This document shows positions 9,562 through 21,186 of a DNA stretch of 64,000 nucleotides, one piece after another. The translations under genes and the position numbers were made by a program. Numbering within the stretch: position 1 is the stretch's first letter; each line of letters starts with the position of its first letter. The DNA is from CAWJLE01 sp963843645 (GTDB lineage Bacteria > Chloroflexota > Anaerolineae > DAOTYC01). Under the pieces are notes generated by a model, which saw only the letters and a program-made list of their open reading frames with translations, was not told where the DNA came from and ran no database searches. The stretch covers positions 992,001 to 1,056,000 of the forward strand of contig CAWJLE010000003.1 in the NCBI GenBank assembly GCA_963843645.1, read 5' to 3'.

Positions 9562-9565
9562 CGTC

Positions 9566-9595
9566 TTGCCTGTGCTCAACTCTCGGTGTTATAAT
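9566..9595 (+). promoter_or_regulatory. Promoter for the 5'-nucleotidase gene
   Basis: -35 box TTGCCT (9566-9571), an 18-base spacer and a perfect -10 TATAAT (9590-9595) with an extended TGT just before it. Transcription should start near 9602; AGGAGG precedes ATG 9654. Confidence 0.65.
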
Positions 9596-9653
9596 CCCGG
9601 CGACGAGCGAACGGCGAAACCCAACTGAATACTCATCCCGAGGAGGTATCCCC

Positions 9654-11298
9654 ATGCAGACGACGAGATCCGGACGAGCGATGTGGCTGCTCTCTTTGAC
9701 TTTGACTCTTGCGTTGATCGCGTTGCCTCTATTGGCGCCGCCATCTATCGCGCAGGCCCAGGGCGGGTTCAAGCTGACGCTGCTGCACACGAACGACGTT
9801 CATGCGCATATTCTGCCCTTCGACAAAAATGGCGCGACCTGTACGCCCGACGCGGAATGCTTCGGCGGAGTCGCGCGGCGCGCTACCGCTGTCCAGGATA
9901 TCCGCGCCAAAGGCGGCAACGTCCTGCTGGTGGACGCGGGCGACCAGTTCCAGGGTACATTGTTCTACAGTCAGTACAAAGGACAGGAAGCTCAGGTCTT
10001 CATGAACGCCATGGGCTACCAGGCCATGACGCTCGGTAACCACGAGTTCGACAACGGTCCGGCAGTCCTGGGGCAGTTCATCCAGGGTCTGAAGCTGCCC
10101 GTCGTGTGCGCCAATCTGGACGTCAGCACCGAGCCCGAGTTGGCCAAGCTCGTCAAACCTTGGACGATCGTCGAACTTGGCGGTCAGAAAGTCGGCATCT
10201 TCGGGCTGATCACGGAGGAGTTGCCTCAGCTGTCGAGTCCGGGCCCCAACGTGACGGTAAAGAGCACTGTCGAAACGGCAAAAGCTGTCGTCCAGGAGTT
10301 GGAAGGTCTGGGTGTCCACCAGATCATTGCGTTGACGCACATCGGGTACGTCGCCGACCAGGCACTGGCTGCGGCCGTCGACGGTATCGACGTGATCGTG
10401 GGCGGTCATTCTCATACGTTGCTGAGCAACACGGATGAAGCAGCTTCCGGTCCTTACCCCACCGTTGTCAAGTCGCCCGATGGCAATCCCGTACTCGTTG
10501 TCACAGATGCCTACTATGGGAAATCGTTGGGCGACATCGATATCACGTTCGACTCTGACGGCATCGCCCAAAGCTGGTCCGGCGCGCCTCTTCTTCTGGA
10601 CAAGAACGTGGCCGAAGACTCAACCCTGGCGGCCAAGGCCCAGGAGATGTACAGGCCGATCGAGCAGCTACAGAACACTTTCGTCGGTTTCAGCAAGGTG
10701 GAGCTGAACGGGGACCGCAGCGTGTGTCGGTTCCAGGAGTGCAACCTGGGCAATCTCATCGCCGATGCCATGCTCTGGAAAACTCAGAACGACGGGACGC
10801 AGATCGCGTTCGCGAACTCTGGCGGCATCCGCGCCAGTCTGCCGGCCATGACGATCACAGTCGGGCAATGTTCTGGAAGTCCAGCCTTTCGGGAATACTC
10901 TCGCTACCTTCGGACTGAAGGGCGATGATGTGAGAGCGGCTCTGGAAAACAGCGTCAGCAGAGCGGAGAACCCCGACAACGAGGGCACTGGTCGCTTCAT
11001 GCAGGTCAGCGGACTGCGTTTCTCGTGGGACTCGACCAAACCGGTCGGATCCCGCATCGTCAGCGTCGAGATCGGCACCAGGGCCGCTGGTTATCAGCCG
11101 CTCGATCCGAATGCGGTGTACCAGTGCGTTAGCAACAACTTCAATCGCGCCGGCGGTGATGATTACACTGCCTTCGCGACGAAGGCAATCGACCCATACG
11201 ACTTTGGCGCGCTGGACTTCGAAACCATGATCGATTACATCAAGACCTTCTCGCCCGTGAGCGCGGCGGTCGAAGGCCGCATCACCCGGGTCAACTAG
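9654..11298 (+). CDS. Exported 5'-nucleotidase / UDP-sugar hydrolase (frameshifted)
   Basis: A secreted metallophosphatase of the UshA/NT5E family, about 547 residues once one frame break is repaired. A signal peptide (residues 1-36) is followed by the dinuclear-metal catalytic domain: LLHTNDVHAH, DAGDQFQGTLFY, LGNHEFDNG, LTHIGY and GGHSH. The C-terminal substrate-binding domain contains ECNLGNLIADAM and ANSGGIRASLPA. A one-base change near 10868 moves the frame; beyond it the protein reads VLEVQPFGNTLATFGLKGDD and later VYQCVSNNFNRAGGDDYTAF, the family's normal C-terminus. It releases phosphate and nucleosides from extracellular nucleotides. The BMP-family binding protein encoded next could capture the nucleosides. 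Confidence 0.92.
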
Positions 11299-11372
11299 GA
11301 ACGATTCATATGGCAGGCCACGAGCGACTGAGGCGGAACGCACGCTTTGGCGCTTGACGCGCCGGCGGGTAC

Positions 11373-11418
11373 GCGGGCGATCCCTCCCGGTCGGAAACGG
11401 CCAGGAGGGATCGCCCGC
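11373..11418 (+). terminator. Long GC-rich hairpin after the 5'-nucleotidase
   Basis: A 15-bp perfect stem GCGGGCGATCCCTCC / GGAGGGATCGCCCGC with a 16-base loop. No T run follows, so it may be a terminator of low strength or an mRNA-stabilising stem. Confidence 0.5.
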
Positions 11419-11448
11419 CCAAAGTCGTATCCACCAGGTTTCAGTCCC

Positions 11449-11477
11449 TTGCGCAACAACCGCATCTCGAGTACAAT
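11449..11477 (+). promoter_or_regulatory. Promoter for the BMP-family binding protein gene
   Basis: -35 box TTGCGC (11449-11454), a 17-base spacer and -10 TACAAT (11472-11477). The predicted leader is about 114 bases long and contains a 7-bp inverted repeat CGGTTCA / TGAACCG at about 11511-11547. I could not match it to a known riboswitch. Confidence 0.55.
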
Positions 11478-11597
11478 GCGCGCGGTCCGGTTCGCTTCCC
11501 TATAGCTGGCGGTTCATGGTCGCGCGATTAGAGGAATCTGAACCGTAGGTCCGGCAACGAAAGTGTATCATCATCAATCGGAGGAGGACTACTTGGT

Positions 11598-12710
11598 ATG
11601 AGGCGAACTGGTTGGGTGTGCATTGTGTTGGCTGCCGTGTTGGTGACGACGATGGCTCCGGCTGCGTGGGCGCAAGGGACAAGCGCCGACAGCCCTCTTC
11701 TGATCGGCGCCATTCACATTGGGCCACTCGCCGACGGCGGCTGGACGTGGCAGCACGATCGAAGCTTGCGGCAAGCGCTATCGACGTTCGGAACGGTGTA
11801 CGACCGGGACGGCAACCTGATCACCCCGGACACTGCCGGGTCAGTGCACTACGTCGTCAAGAACGGCGACAAGACGGTTATCGAAGTCTCCTCGATGGAG
11901 AGTGTCGGCCCGCAAGATTTCCGCAAGGATGCAGAGAACTTCATCCACGGCGGGACGAAACTGATTTTGGCCACGGCAGAGGACTATCGCAACGACGTCA
12001 ACGACCTCGCTGACGAGTATCCGGACGTCAACTTCGCCGTGATCCATGCCGATTACGTCGTTACCCGTACTAACGTAGCCAGCTATTTCGGGCGGTCCTA
12101 TATCCCCATGTACGAGATGGGAGTGATCGCCAAAGAGGTGTCCGGAGCCAAGGACGCTTGCTTCATCGGCGCCTACCCGGAGAACGGTCAGGTCAACACC
12201 AACCTGGCCGGGTTTGCCCTTGGTTTCGCCGGCAAGACCCACGCTGTGTTCACGAACACGTGGTACGACCCGGTTCAGGAACGTTCCGCGGCTGAAAACT
12301 GCGATGCCCAGGTGTACGCAGCTCACCAGGACAGCACGGCCGTAGGACAACTGGCGATCGAACGAGGGGCGTACGCGTTCGGGTACGACAGCGACTGGCG
12401 TGAGAGGCTGAAATCGGATCAGGTCCTCGCTTCGACGGTTTGGGACTGGAGCCAGTTGTACGTCGACTTCATCCAGGGAACGATGGACAACAAGTTCCCT
12501 GCCGGGCTGCACTGGCTGGGGACGCCGATGGTGAAGCTCTCGCCGCTCAGTCCGTTGGTTCCGGAAGCCGTTCGGCAGCACGTTGCCCAAATCGATCAGG
12601 ACATTGAGTCCGGGAAGCTCAAGGTATTCCCGAACCTGACTGAAGAGGAGATCTGGGGACTATCCAACTGGAAGGACGTCGTCCCCGCGGACTACTACAC
12701 GTACAACTGA
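11598..12710 (+). CDS. BMP-family ABC transporter substrate-binding protein
   Basis: A 370-residue exported solute-binding protein of the basic membrane protein (Med/PnrA) family, whose studied members bind purine nucleosides. The signal peptide spans residues 1-26 (VCIVLAAVLVTTMAPAAWAQ), with no lipobox cysteine. Family marks are LLIGAIHIGPLADGGWTWQHD, the two-lobed fold, the GVIAKEVSGAKDACFIGAYP segment and WDWSQLYVDFIQGTM. GGAGGAGG lies about 12 bases before the ATG. The transporter's ATPase and permease are not in the window. The preceding gene is an exported 5'-nucleotidase, which fits a nucleoside-scavenging role. Confidence 0.9.
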   Translation: MRRTGWVCIVLAAVLVTTMAPAAWAQGTSADSPLLIGAIHIGPLADGGWTWQHDRSLRQALSTFGTVYDRDGNLITPDTAGSVHYVVKNGDKTVIEVSSMESVGPQDFRKDAENFIHGGTKLILATAEDYRNDVNDLADEYPDVNFAVIHADYVVTRTNVASYFGRSYIPMYEMGVIAKEVSGAKDACFIGAYPENGQVNTNLAGFALGFAGKTHAVFTNTWYDPVQERSAAENCDAQVYAAHQDSTAVGQLAIERGAYAFGYDSDWRERLKSDQVLASTVWDWSQLYVDFIQGTMDNKFPAGLHWLGTPMVKLSPLSPLVPEAVRQHVAQIDQDIESGKLKVFPNLTEEEIWGLSNWKDVVPADYYTYN

Positions 12711-12711
12711 T

Positions 12712-12776
12712 CCGGGTGATTACCCGGCTGCACGCGCCTTTCTCGGCCCCGGCTCCGGCTGTCCCCTTCCGGGGCC
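12712..12776 (+). other. Two tandem GC hairpins in the BMP-gene 3' UTR
   Basis: Directly after the stop codon lies CCGGGT-gatt-ACCCGG (12712-12727), then GGCCCCGG / CCGGGGCC with a 16-base loop (12745-12776). With the terminator that follows they form three successive stems, which may protect the transcript's 3' end. Confidence 0.6.
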
Positions 12777-12802
12777 ACCGAGCGGCCTGCGCCGAAACAG
12801 GC

Positions 12803-12855
12803 GAGGGGCGCCCACGGAAGCCAATCATGGCTGACCCTGGGCGCCCCTCTTTCTT
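12803..12855 (+). terminator. Rho-independent terminator after the BMP-family gene
   Basis: A 12-bp perfect stem GAGGGGCGCCCA / TGGGCGCCCCTC with a 23-base loop, followed by TTTCTTG. It separates the BMP-family gene from the convergent glycoside hydrolase gene. Confidence 0.75.
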
Positions 12856-12865
12856 GTGCTCGTGT

Positions 12866-15276
12866 TCAGCGGCTGGGCTCCCTCGTCTCCCATCGGCGTG
12901 GGTCGGACTTGAGCGCCGTCACGACCGGCAGTACCGTCCCAACCCGATCTTTATACCAGGCCGCGTGCTCGAAGCGCTCGTCCGAGTGACCTCCGGCGTG
13001 GTTGGCCAGGAGCCAGGCCGTCTGGGCGAAGAAATAGGTCGGCGCGTCGTCGAGCATCACACGGTACGCGGCCACTGTAAGCGACGCCACGTCACTGTCC
13101 GTTACCGGCGGATATCGGGGATCTTCGGCGGAACCCTCGATCGCGCCACCCTCCGTCCCGATGATCGGCACGTCGAAGCCAAACCGTCCACGGAAAATGT
13201 GTTCATAGGCCTCGAACTTGCGGAAGCCGTTCGAGTCCTCATCGACCGTATTGCCGACCCAGAAGCCTCCCTCTGAGCGCGGCCGCTTCGCGATCTTCCG
13301 GGCACCGTCGATCGCCGCCACCTGCGCCGAAGTCAGCCCCCGAGCCGCGATCTCCTCCGGCGTCAGGAGCACATCGTTGACGTTGACGGGATCCGCCGGG
13401 TAGTCCAGCGGATGGTTCAGAAAATAGTTGTGCAGCGGAATCCAGGACCCAGTCAGCAATTCCACCTGAGCGCGAGCTCGAACCCCCTCCAGAAAGCGAC
13501 GCAGGAACAGCATGTCGTCCACTGTCCCGCCCGGCGAGAGCGGCGGCAGGCTGGGATATCCGCCGGCGGCACGTACCTGGCGCGCTGCCGGAAGCCACAG
13601 CTCGACCAACCGTCCGTCGCTGATCGGCTCATCAGAACGCCAGCCGCCTGCCGATCCGGCCACGTTCGGCTCCGAAAACAGCTCGAAGTAATGCACGCCC
13701 AGCTGCTCGGCCCTCGGCACCAGTTCACCCAAGTGCTGGTACGGGTCGTTGAGGGGCTTATAGACACGAAGGATCGGCTCGATCCCTCGCACCCGCAGTT
13801 GCTCCAGCAGGTACGCGTGCGTCACCTCGGCCTGGTCGTCCTGCAGCAACTTCACCCACCGCAAGTTCATCGCAGCGACTTCACCGACAAAGTAATCGAC
13901 GATCTCGCGGCTCTCCGGCTGATTGGTAGGCGCCCAGTGCACGCCGCGGCCATTATCCCGTTGGGGGCGCGGGTATGCCGCCAGCGGGAGCACGTCGAAG
14001 GGAGGCCGGACCTCCGCACGACACACGGCATCGTCCAGCGTGTCGTCGAAACAGATCCGGCGGACCTCGGTGCGTCTCGGCCGCGCCTTGAGCGCAGGCA
14101 CGACAGGCTCCTGTCCTCCTGTGCGATCGTGGTACCAGGCGTCGTTCTCCCAGGGCGCCGCCGTGTAGTCCAGCGCGCGTTGCGCCAACAGCCAGGTGCA
14201 CGTGGCGAAATAGTACGGCGGCGCGTCGTCCAGCATATAGTCCGCGCTCCACAGTGTCCACTCCGACACGGTTTGCCCATCGACCGTCGGGTACCTTGGA
14301 TCCTCGGCCGATCCCCGCCGCGCGCCGCCTTCTGTCGAAATCAGGGGAATGTCGAAGCCGAACAAGTCGTGGAACTGGTCGTGGTAAGCCACGAACTGCA
14401 GGAAGCAGGTGGAATCGTCGGCGAGGTTGTCTCCCAGGAAGAAGCCTCCCGGCTCGCGAGCCGCAGACCGGGCTTGGTCGATGGCTTCCACCTGGGCCAC
14501 AGTCAGCCCGTAGCGCTGGATTTCCGCCTCGTTCAGCGGGCGGCCCGTCAGGTTGACCTCGTCGTAGGGGTAGGTCGGCGGATGATTGATAGTGTAGTTG
14601 TGGATGGACGCCCAAGAGAAGTAGAGGACGCTCTCGTTCCCCTGAGCGCGCAAGGCATCGAAGAAACGGTAGAAGAAGCTCTGGCGCCAGCCGGGCAGTT
14701 TTCTTCGAGGGCGCGAACAGCGACGGCAGTCCGGGATACCCGCCTGCCGCGTAGACCACGCGCGCCGCGTCCGCCCACTGTCGCGCCAGGACCTCTGGGT
14801 TCGCACTCGGATCACGGCCACACCATCCGCCGTCTGGTCCCGTCAGGCCCGGCTCGTTGTAGAGCTCGTAGTACGACACCCCGTGCGCGACGTAGTGACG
14901 CACCGTCGCATCCAGCTCGGATGCATCGTAGGCGTCGTTGCACTCCAATCGCAGGCGCAGCACGGGCATGATCCCCGCCGCGGTCAGCTTATCCACCGTG
15001 CGGTCCCAGTCGCGTCCACGCGTGCCGTCGTTGATCAGCTTTACCCAGGTTACGTTCATCGCACCCAACTCGGCGACGAAGTAGTCGGTCGCCTCGTCAG
15101 ATTGGCCGTACATGAACGTGCTCCAGTGCACGCCCAGGCCATTGTCGCGCGGGGGACGCGGAAAAGCACGGAAAGTCAGCGGCGCGACCGGAAAGGATCT
15201 AGCCCGGCGTAGCCGCCCGCCCCTCACCTGCTCCCAGTCCAAGGACAATCAGCACCGCCAGAATGAGTCGTCGCAT
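12866..15276 (-). CDS. Exported tandem-domain glycoside hydrolase, clan GH-A like (frameshifted)
   Basis: The start ATG at 15276 follows GGGAGGG and encodes a clear signal peptide (MRRLILAVLIVLGLGAGEG). Frame breaks near 15212 and near 14701 (AAAA where AAA restores the frame) give about 800 residues. The mature protein is two tandem copies of a TIM-barrel-like domain of roughly 385 residues. Copy 1 has DNGLGVHWSTFMYGQ, the acid/base-type motif YYELYNEPGL and the nucleophile-type motif PLISTEGGARRG. Copy 2 has DNGRGVHWAPTN, YFELFSEPNV and PIIGTEGGAIEG. The two-glutamate arrangement (NEP, then TEGG) is that of clan GH-A enzymes. In copy 2 the Asn of NEP is Ser. The substrate is not evident. 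The gene is a single unit with an extended -10 promoter. Confidence 0.75.
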
Positions 15277-15295
15277 CGCCACCCTCCCGCTCGGA

Positions 15296-15301
15296 ATTAT
15301 A
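15296..15301 (-). promoter_or_regulatory. Extended -10 promoter for the glycoside hydrolase gene
   Basis: On the minus strand TGATATAAT gives a perfect -10 with the extended TG. No good -35 is seen. Transcription would start near 15289, with a leader of about 13 bases. Confidence 0.45.
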
Positions 15302-15322
15302 TCACAAACCTTTCCGTTCCCA

Positions 15323-15351
15323 TTGACGTCCCGGGGCATTCATGCTACCAT
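15323..15351 (+). promoter_or_regulatory. Promoter for the inositol-monophosphatase-like gene
   Basis: -35 TTGACG (15323-15328), a 17-base spacer and -10 TACCAT (15346-15351). It lies back to back with the glycoside hydrolase promoter. Confidence 0.55.
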
Positions 15352-15384
15352 CTCGTCCAATCAAGCGGAGCCAGGAGAGACATC

Positions 15385-16161
15385 ATGACAACACCTTCAC
15401 TAGACACCTATCTCGAATTTGCTCTCGATGCGGTCTGGCAGGCCGGACGCACCACGCTGGGCTACTTCCAGTCCGTGATGACCGCAGAGCGCAAGGCCGA
15501 CAACAGCCCGGTGACTGTCGCCGACCGCCAGGCCGAGCAGAAGTTGCGAGATCTGATTCAAGCGCAGTGGCCCAGCACGGCGTCATCGGCGAGGAGTTCG
15601 GCTGGTCCGGCGGCGACTCGCACTTCACGTGGGTCATCGATCCCATCGACGGCACCAAGTCCTTCGTCAGCGGAGTGCCTCTGTATAGCACGCTGCTGGC
15701 CCTGCTGGACGACGACGAGCCCGTCCTCGGAATCGTCTACGAGCCACCGCTCCACGACATGATCTACGCGACGCGCGGGGGCGGCTGCTTCTGGAACGGG
15801 CGGCGCGTTCGAACCTCTCGCGTCCCCCAGCTTTCAGACGCCATCCTCCTGGCCAGCGACCTGGACGGCTTCGGGCCGACGGGCAAGACTGACGCCTGGA
15901 ACCGCCTGGTGGAATCGACCTACATTCAGCGCACCTGGGGCGACGCCTACGGCTATGCCCTGGTCGCCACCGGCCGCGCCGAGATCATGGTGGATCCGAT
16001 CGTCGCGCTGTGGGACATTGCCCCGCTGCAGGTGATCCTGGAAGAGGCCGGGCGGCACACTGACCGACTGGGACGGCCAGCGCGGCATTCATACCACTCA
16101 GGTCGTCGCCACCAACGGCGTGTTGTTCGATGCTGCCATGAAGGCCATTCGGGGACAGTGA
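15385..16161 (+). CDS. Inositol monophosphatase / histidinol-phosphatase family protein (frameshifted)
   Basis: A Mg-dependent sugar-phosphate phosphatase of the IMPase superfamily, about 258 residues. ATG 15385 follows CAGGAGAGA. Metal-binding motifs are visible: GEEFG, then VIDPIDGTKSFVSGVP, and near the C-terminus VDPIVALWDIAPLQVILEEA. Frame breaks lie near 15573 (before GVIGEEFG) and near 16052. After the second the protein ends GTLTDWDGQRGIHTTQVVAT and AMKAIRGQ. The short DPIDGTKSF form and the overall length fit histidinol-phosphatase (HisN-type) as well as inositol monophosphatase, and sequence alone does not decide. A PfkB-type kinase follows 108 bases later, so the pair could work on the same sugar or cyclitol. 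Confidence 0.85.
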
Positions 16162-16269
16162 GAGTGGATCATACCAGACACTCCCTGAATCTCAATGACT
16201 CAGCGCCCCAGCGCCGTCACGGTGTCGGAAGCCTCCGATTGGGCTATCTGCTCCGCATGGAGGCGCTGA

Positions 16270-17223
16270 ATGACCCGGGTGACGCCGTGGGACGTGGTCG
16301 TGGTTGGCGGCGCCATCACCGATTTATACGGTACAGTCCGGCGACTGCCGGAGACCGGTGAGACCATGCACAGCGACCACGTCCTCGAATCGCCTGGGGG
16401 CATGGGCGCGAATCAGGCGGTGGGGTGCGCGCGGCTGGGCGCGCGGGTCGCCTTCGTGGGCCGGGTTGGGCGAGACGCCCGCGGCAATGCCCTGATCGAT
16501 CAGTTGCAGGCCGAGGGCGTGGACACCGGCTGCGTTCTGCGCGATCCGGAAGTCCCGCACCGGCGTGGCGGCGATCCTCATCGACCCCGAAGGCTGCCAG
16601 CAGATCTGGGTCGCCCCGGGCGCGAATCGCCGCCTGTCGCCGGCGGACGTCCGGGCTGCCGCGCCGGCCATCGCGCAGGCGAAAGTGGTCGTGGCCCAGC
16701 TGGAGATACCGTTGCCTGCGGCTGAAGCCGCGCTTCAGATCGGACGCGAGGCCGGTGCGCAGACCTTCCTCGATCGCCGGCCCACCGATTGCGTCGCTGG
16801 ACGACCTGCTTCGTCTCGTCGACGTGATCCGGGCGAACTCGCGCGAAGCCGAGGCTCTGACCGGCGTGCCCGGGCGACGATCGCGCGCTCGGCGCGCCAG
16901 GCCGCGCAAAGCTGCTGCTGGACCGTGGTGTCGGAGCGGTGGCCGTTCAGGCCGGCGACGAAGGCGATGTCCTCGTCTGGCCCGAGGGCGAGCGGTTCCT
17001 GCCTCGCATTCCGGTCCATTGCGTCGACGACACCGGCGCGGGCGATGCATTCGCCGCAGCGCTGGCGGTCATGCTGGCCGAAGGGCGTTCGCTGAGCGAG
17101 GCCGGGCCCTTCGCGTCCGCAGCGGCGGCCCTCGCGTCCACCGTTCTCGGCGCCATGCCCTCGCTGCCCCGCCGCGCCGCGGTTATCGAGGCGCTGCTGG
17201 GGCAAGCACGTGCTGGTGGGTAA
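16270..17223 (+). CDS. PfkB-family carbohydrate kinase, ribokinase-like (several frameshifts)
   Basis: An ATP-dependent sugar/nucleoside kinase of the ribokinase family, about 317 residues. GGAGG precedes ATG 16270. The N-terminus has the substrate-binding GGAITDLYGTVRRLPETGET and the first signature region GGMGANQAVGCARLG. The C-terminus has the second PfkB signature DDTGAGDAFAAALAVMLAEG with the catalytic Asp. The reading frame must change at about 16552, 16790 and 16880-16920; between breaks normal family sequence appears (VAAILIDPEGCQQIWVAPGA; ANSREAEALTGVP). With an intact N-terminus and catalytic site this is most likely one gene hit by assembly indels, although with at least three breaks real decay cannot be excluded. 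The substrate is unknown. Confidence 0.75.
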
Positions 17224-17261
17224 AAAAACCTCGTCGCCAGGGCGAAGACCCCACAAATGAC

Positions 17262-17297
17262 AAAGCGGGCTCCACATACAGCTGAAGCCCGCTTTTT
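17262..17297. terminator. Bidirectional terminator between the PfkB kinase and proS
   Basis: A 10-bp stem AAAGCGGGCT / AGCCCGCTTT with a 14-base loop. T runs leave both ends, and it lies between convergent genes. Confidence 0.75.
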
Positions 17298-17323
17298 GGC
17301 GCAGTAATCTGGAAGACTGACGG

Positions 17324-19047
<1,724 letters not shown>

Positions 19048-19102
19048 GTCCTTCTCCTCTACTTCCATCCGGTGTGGTGTTCTCGTCTTCAATGCGTTAC
19101 GG

Positions 19103-19130
19103 ATTATATCATGTTGAGGTTCGCTGTCAA
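19103..19130 (-). promoter_or_regulatory. Promoter for proS
   Basis: Minus strand: perfect -35 TTGACA (19125-19130), a 16-base spacer ending in TGA, and perfect -10 TATAAT (19103-19108). The leader is about 50 bases. Confidence 0.75.
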
Positions 19131-19151
19131 GGAAGGAGCAAGCGGCACCCT

Positions 19152-19180
19152 TTGCACCTCTGTCCGGGTTCGCCTATAAT
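19152..19180 (+). promoter_or_regulatory. Promoter for the MBL-fold hydrolase gene
   Basis: -35 TTGCAC (19152-19157), a 17-base spacer and perfect -10 TATAAT (19175-19180). It lies just beyond the divergent proS promoter. Confidence 0.7.
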
Positions 19181-19214
19181 CCGCTCGACTACGATCGTTC
19201 CATGGAGGCTCCCT

Positions 19215-19835
19215 TTGATCACACGACAGCTCGTTGTCGGACCCATTCAGACCAACTGCTACGTGGTCGTGGATGAATCCACATCCACGGCGGCGGTCAT
19301 CGATCCCGGCGGGGACGTTCAGGACATCCTGGCAGCCGCGGAGGAGATGCGCGCCGAAATCCGCTACGTGGTCAACACCCACGCCCATTTCGACCACGTG
19401 GCCAGCAATGCCGGACTCATCGCAGCCACCCACGCGAGGTTGGTCCTCCACGAGGCCGATGCTCCTCTTTTGGCCAATGGCGGCGGCGCCGATCTCTTTG
19501 GCATTTCCGGGGTGTCCAGCCCGAAGCCGGACGTCCTCCTCAAAGAGGGCGACCTGCTCACGCTCGGCGAGACCAGGTTCCTGATCATCCACACGCCCGG
19601 CCACACTCCGGGCGGCATCTCACTTTATGTGGAGTCTGCCAGCGCAGTCTTTTCTGGCGATTGCCTGTTCTACGCCGGGGTCGGCCGGACCGATCTGCCG
19701 GGCGGGGACTACGACACGCTCATGGCCAGCGTCGGTCGCCTGCTGGCTCTGCCCGACGACACCATCGTCTATCCCGGCCATGGGCCCACGACTACCATCG
19801 GCGAGGAGAAGGCCAACAATCCATTCTTGAACTAA
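19215..19835 (+). CDS. MBL-fold metallohydrolase, glyoxalase II-like
   Basis: A 206-residue cytoplasmic metallo-beta-lactamase-fold hydrolase of the YcbL/glyoxalase II-like group. The start is TTG 19215 (MITRQLVVGPIQTNCYVV), chosen because GGAGG lies 6 bases before it and the promoter starts just upstream. The dinuclear metal motif THAHFDH is followed by HTPGHTPGG, FSGDCLFYAGVGRTDLPGGD and the last His in YPGHGPTTTIGEEK. The family hydrolyses thioesters such as S-lactoylglutathione; the true substrate here is unknown. It is not coupled to its neighbours. Confidence 0.9.
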   Translation: MITRQLVVGPIQTNCYVVVDESTSTAAVIDPGGDVQDILAAAEEMRAEIRYVVNTHAHFDHVASNAGLIAATHARLVLHEADAPLLANGGGADLFGISGVSSPKPDVLLKEGDLLTLGETRFLIIHTPGHTPGGISLYVESASAVFSGDCLFYAGVGRTDLPGGDYDTLMASVGRLLALPDDTIVYPGHGPTTTIGEEKANNPFLN

Positions 19836-19872
19836 GGCGGGCAGCTCCCGTTCTTTGTTCAAGCCGCGCGTT

Positions 19873-19901
19873 TTGACGGTCCCTCTCAAGTGATGTATCA
19901 T
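19873..19901 (+). promoter_or_regulatory. Promoter for the aminotransferase gene
   Basis: -35 TTGACG (19873-19878), a 17-base spacer and -10 TATCAT (19896-19901). Confidence 0.6.
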
Positions 19902-19961
19902 ACGGGTCCGTCACCACTGCCAGCATTCTTTCGTCTTTCGCCTCAGAAGGAGGAGTATGTC

Positions 19962-21126
19962 ATGAAACTGTCAGCCCGGATGGGTCGACTGGGCACCGAG
20001 ACGGCTTTTGAAGTGCTCGCCAGAGCCCGTGCCCTGGAAGCCAAAGGCCGCGAGATCGTTCACCTGGAAATCGGCGAGCCCGACTTCGATACGCCTCGCA
20101 ACGTCGTCGAGGCCGGCGCCAAGGCCATGCAGTCCGGCAAGACCCATTACACGCCGTCTGCCGGCACCGCGGAGATCCGCAAGGTCGTCGCCGACTACAT
20201 CTCCGAGACCCGGCGAATCAACGTCACGCCGGACAACGTCGTAGTGGTGCCGGGCGGCAAGCCCATCATCTTCTACACGATCATGACCCTGTGTGAGGCC
20301 GGCGATGAGGCCATTTACCCGAACCCAGGTTATCCGATCTACGAGTCGATGATCAATTTCTCCGGCGCCAAGGCCGTGCCGTACAAGCTCGCCATGGAGA
20401 AGGGCTTCAGTTTCGACGTGAACGAGCTGCGAAGCCTCGTCACGCCGAAGACCCGGCTGATCATCCTCAACTCGCCCGCCAACCCCACCGGTGGCGTTCT
20501 GTCCAGGTCTGACCTGGAAGCCATCGCCGAGCTGGCCATCAAGAATGACATCATGATTCTGGCTGATGAGATCTATAGCCGGATCCTCTATGAAGGCGAG
20601 CACGTCAGTATCGCCTCTGTTCCGGGCATGCAGGAGCGCACCATTCTCCTCGATGGGTACTCCAAGACCTACGCCATGACGGGCTGGCGCCTGGGTTACG
20701 GCGTCATGCCCACTGAGCTGGCCACCCACATGACGCGCTTGCAAACCAACGCCGTGTCCTGCAACGCTGCCTTCACGCTGGAGGCGGGCGTTGAGGCATT
20801 GGTCGGCCCGCAGCACGACGTGGACGTGATGGTCGAGGAATTCCGCAAGCGCCGTGACGTGATCGTGGACGGCCTGAACGCCATTCCCGGCGTCAAGTGC
20901 CTCAAGCCGAAGGGTGCGTTCTACGTCTTCCCGAACATCGCTTCGTATGGCAAGAGCAGCAAAGAGATGGCCGACTACATGTTGAACGAGGCGGGAGTGG
21001 CGTGCCTCTCCGGCGCTTCATTTCGGCGCGTTCGGCGAAGGCTTCCTGCGCCTGTCTTACGCAAACTCTTTGCCCAACCTGGAGAAGGCCCTGAAGGGCA
21101 TGCGCACTGCCCTCGCCAAGCTATAA
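19962..21126 (+). CDS. Class I/II PLP-dependent aminotransferase, AspC-like (one frameshift)
   Basis: An aspartate-aminotransferase-family enzyme, about 387 residues. ATG 19962 follows AGGAGG. Typical motifs are HLEIGEPDFDTP, the YTPSAGTAEIRKVV segment, NSPANPTGG and LADEIYSRILYEGE. The PLP-binding lysine is in DGYSKTYAMTGWRLGY. The frame changes near 21020, after GVACLSGASF; the restored end reads FGAFGEGFLRLSYANSLPNL, with the Arg that holds the substrate carboxylate. It probably moves amino groups between aspartate or a similar amino acid and 2-oxoglutarate. The precise substrate is not predictable. It stands alone between its own promoter and a strong terminator. Confidence 0.92.
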
Positions 21127-21141
21127 GCCTCTTCCGCAAAC

Positions 21142-21179
21142 AAGAACTTCCGAAGTTCCTCGTGACTTCGGAAGTTCTT
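21142..21179. terminator. Bidirectional terminator between aminotransferase and ubiE
   Basis: A 15-bp perfect stem AAGAACTTCCGAAGT / ACTTCGGAAGTTCTT with an 8-base loop, followed by TATTTG. It lies between convergent genes and also closes the quinone operon on the minus strand. Confidence 0.85.
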
Positions 21180-21186
21180 TATTTGC

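Noticed and set aside
11484..11597. Riboswitch in the 114-base leader of the BMP-family gene
   Set aside because: Only a 7-bp stem is seen; conserved purine-riboswitch loops are missing.
13412..14971. 519-residue plus-strand open frame opposite the glycoside hydrolase
   Set aside because: No domain is recognisable, the composition is Arg/His-rich, and the minus strand has a conserved duplicated enzyme with a signal peptide.
16270..17223. Calling the PfkB kinase a pseudogene
   Set aside because: It has three or more breaks, but the window's general indel load, including proS, makes assembly error more likely than decay.
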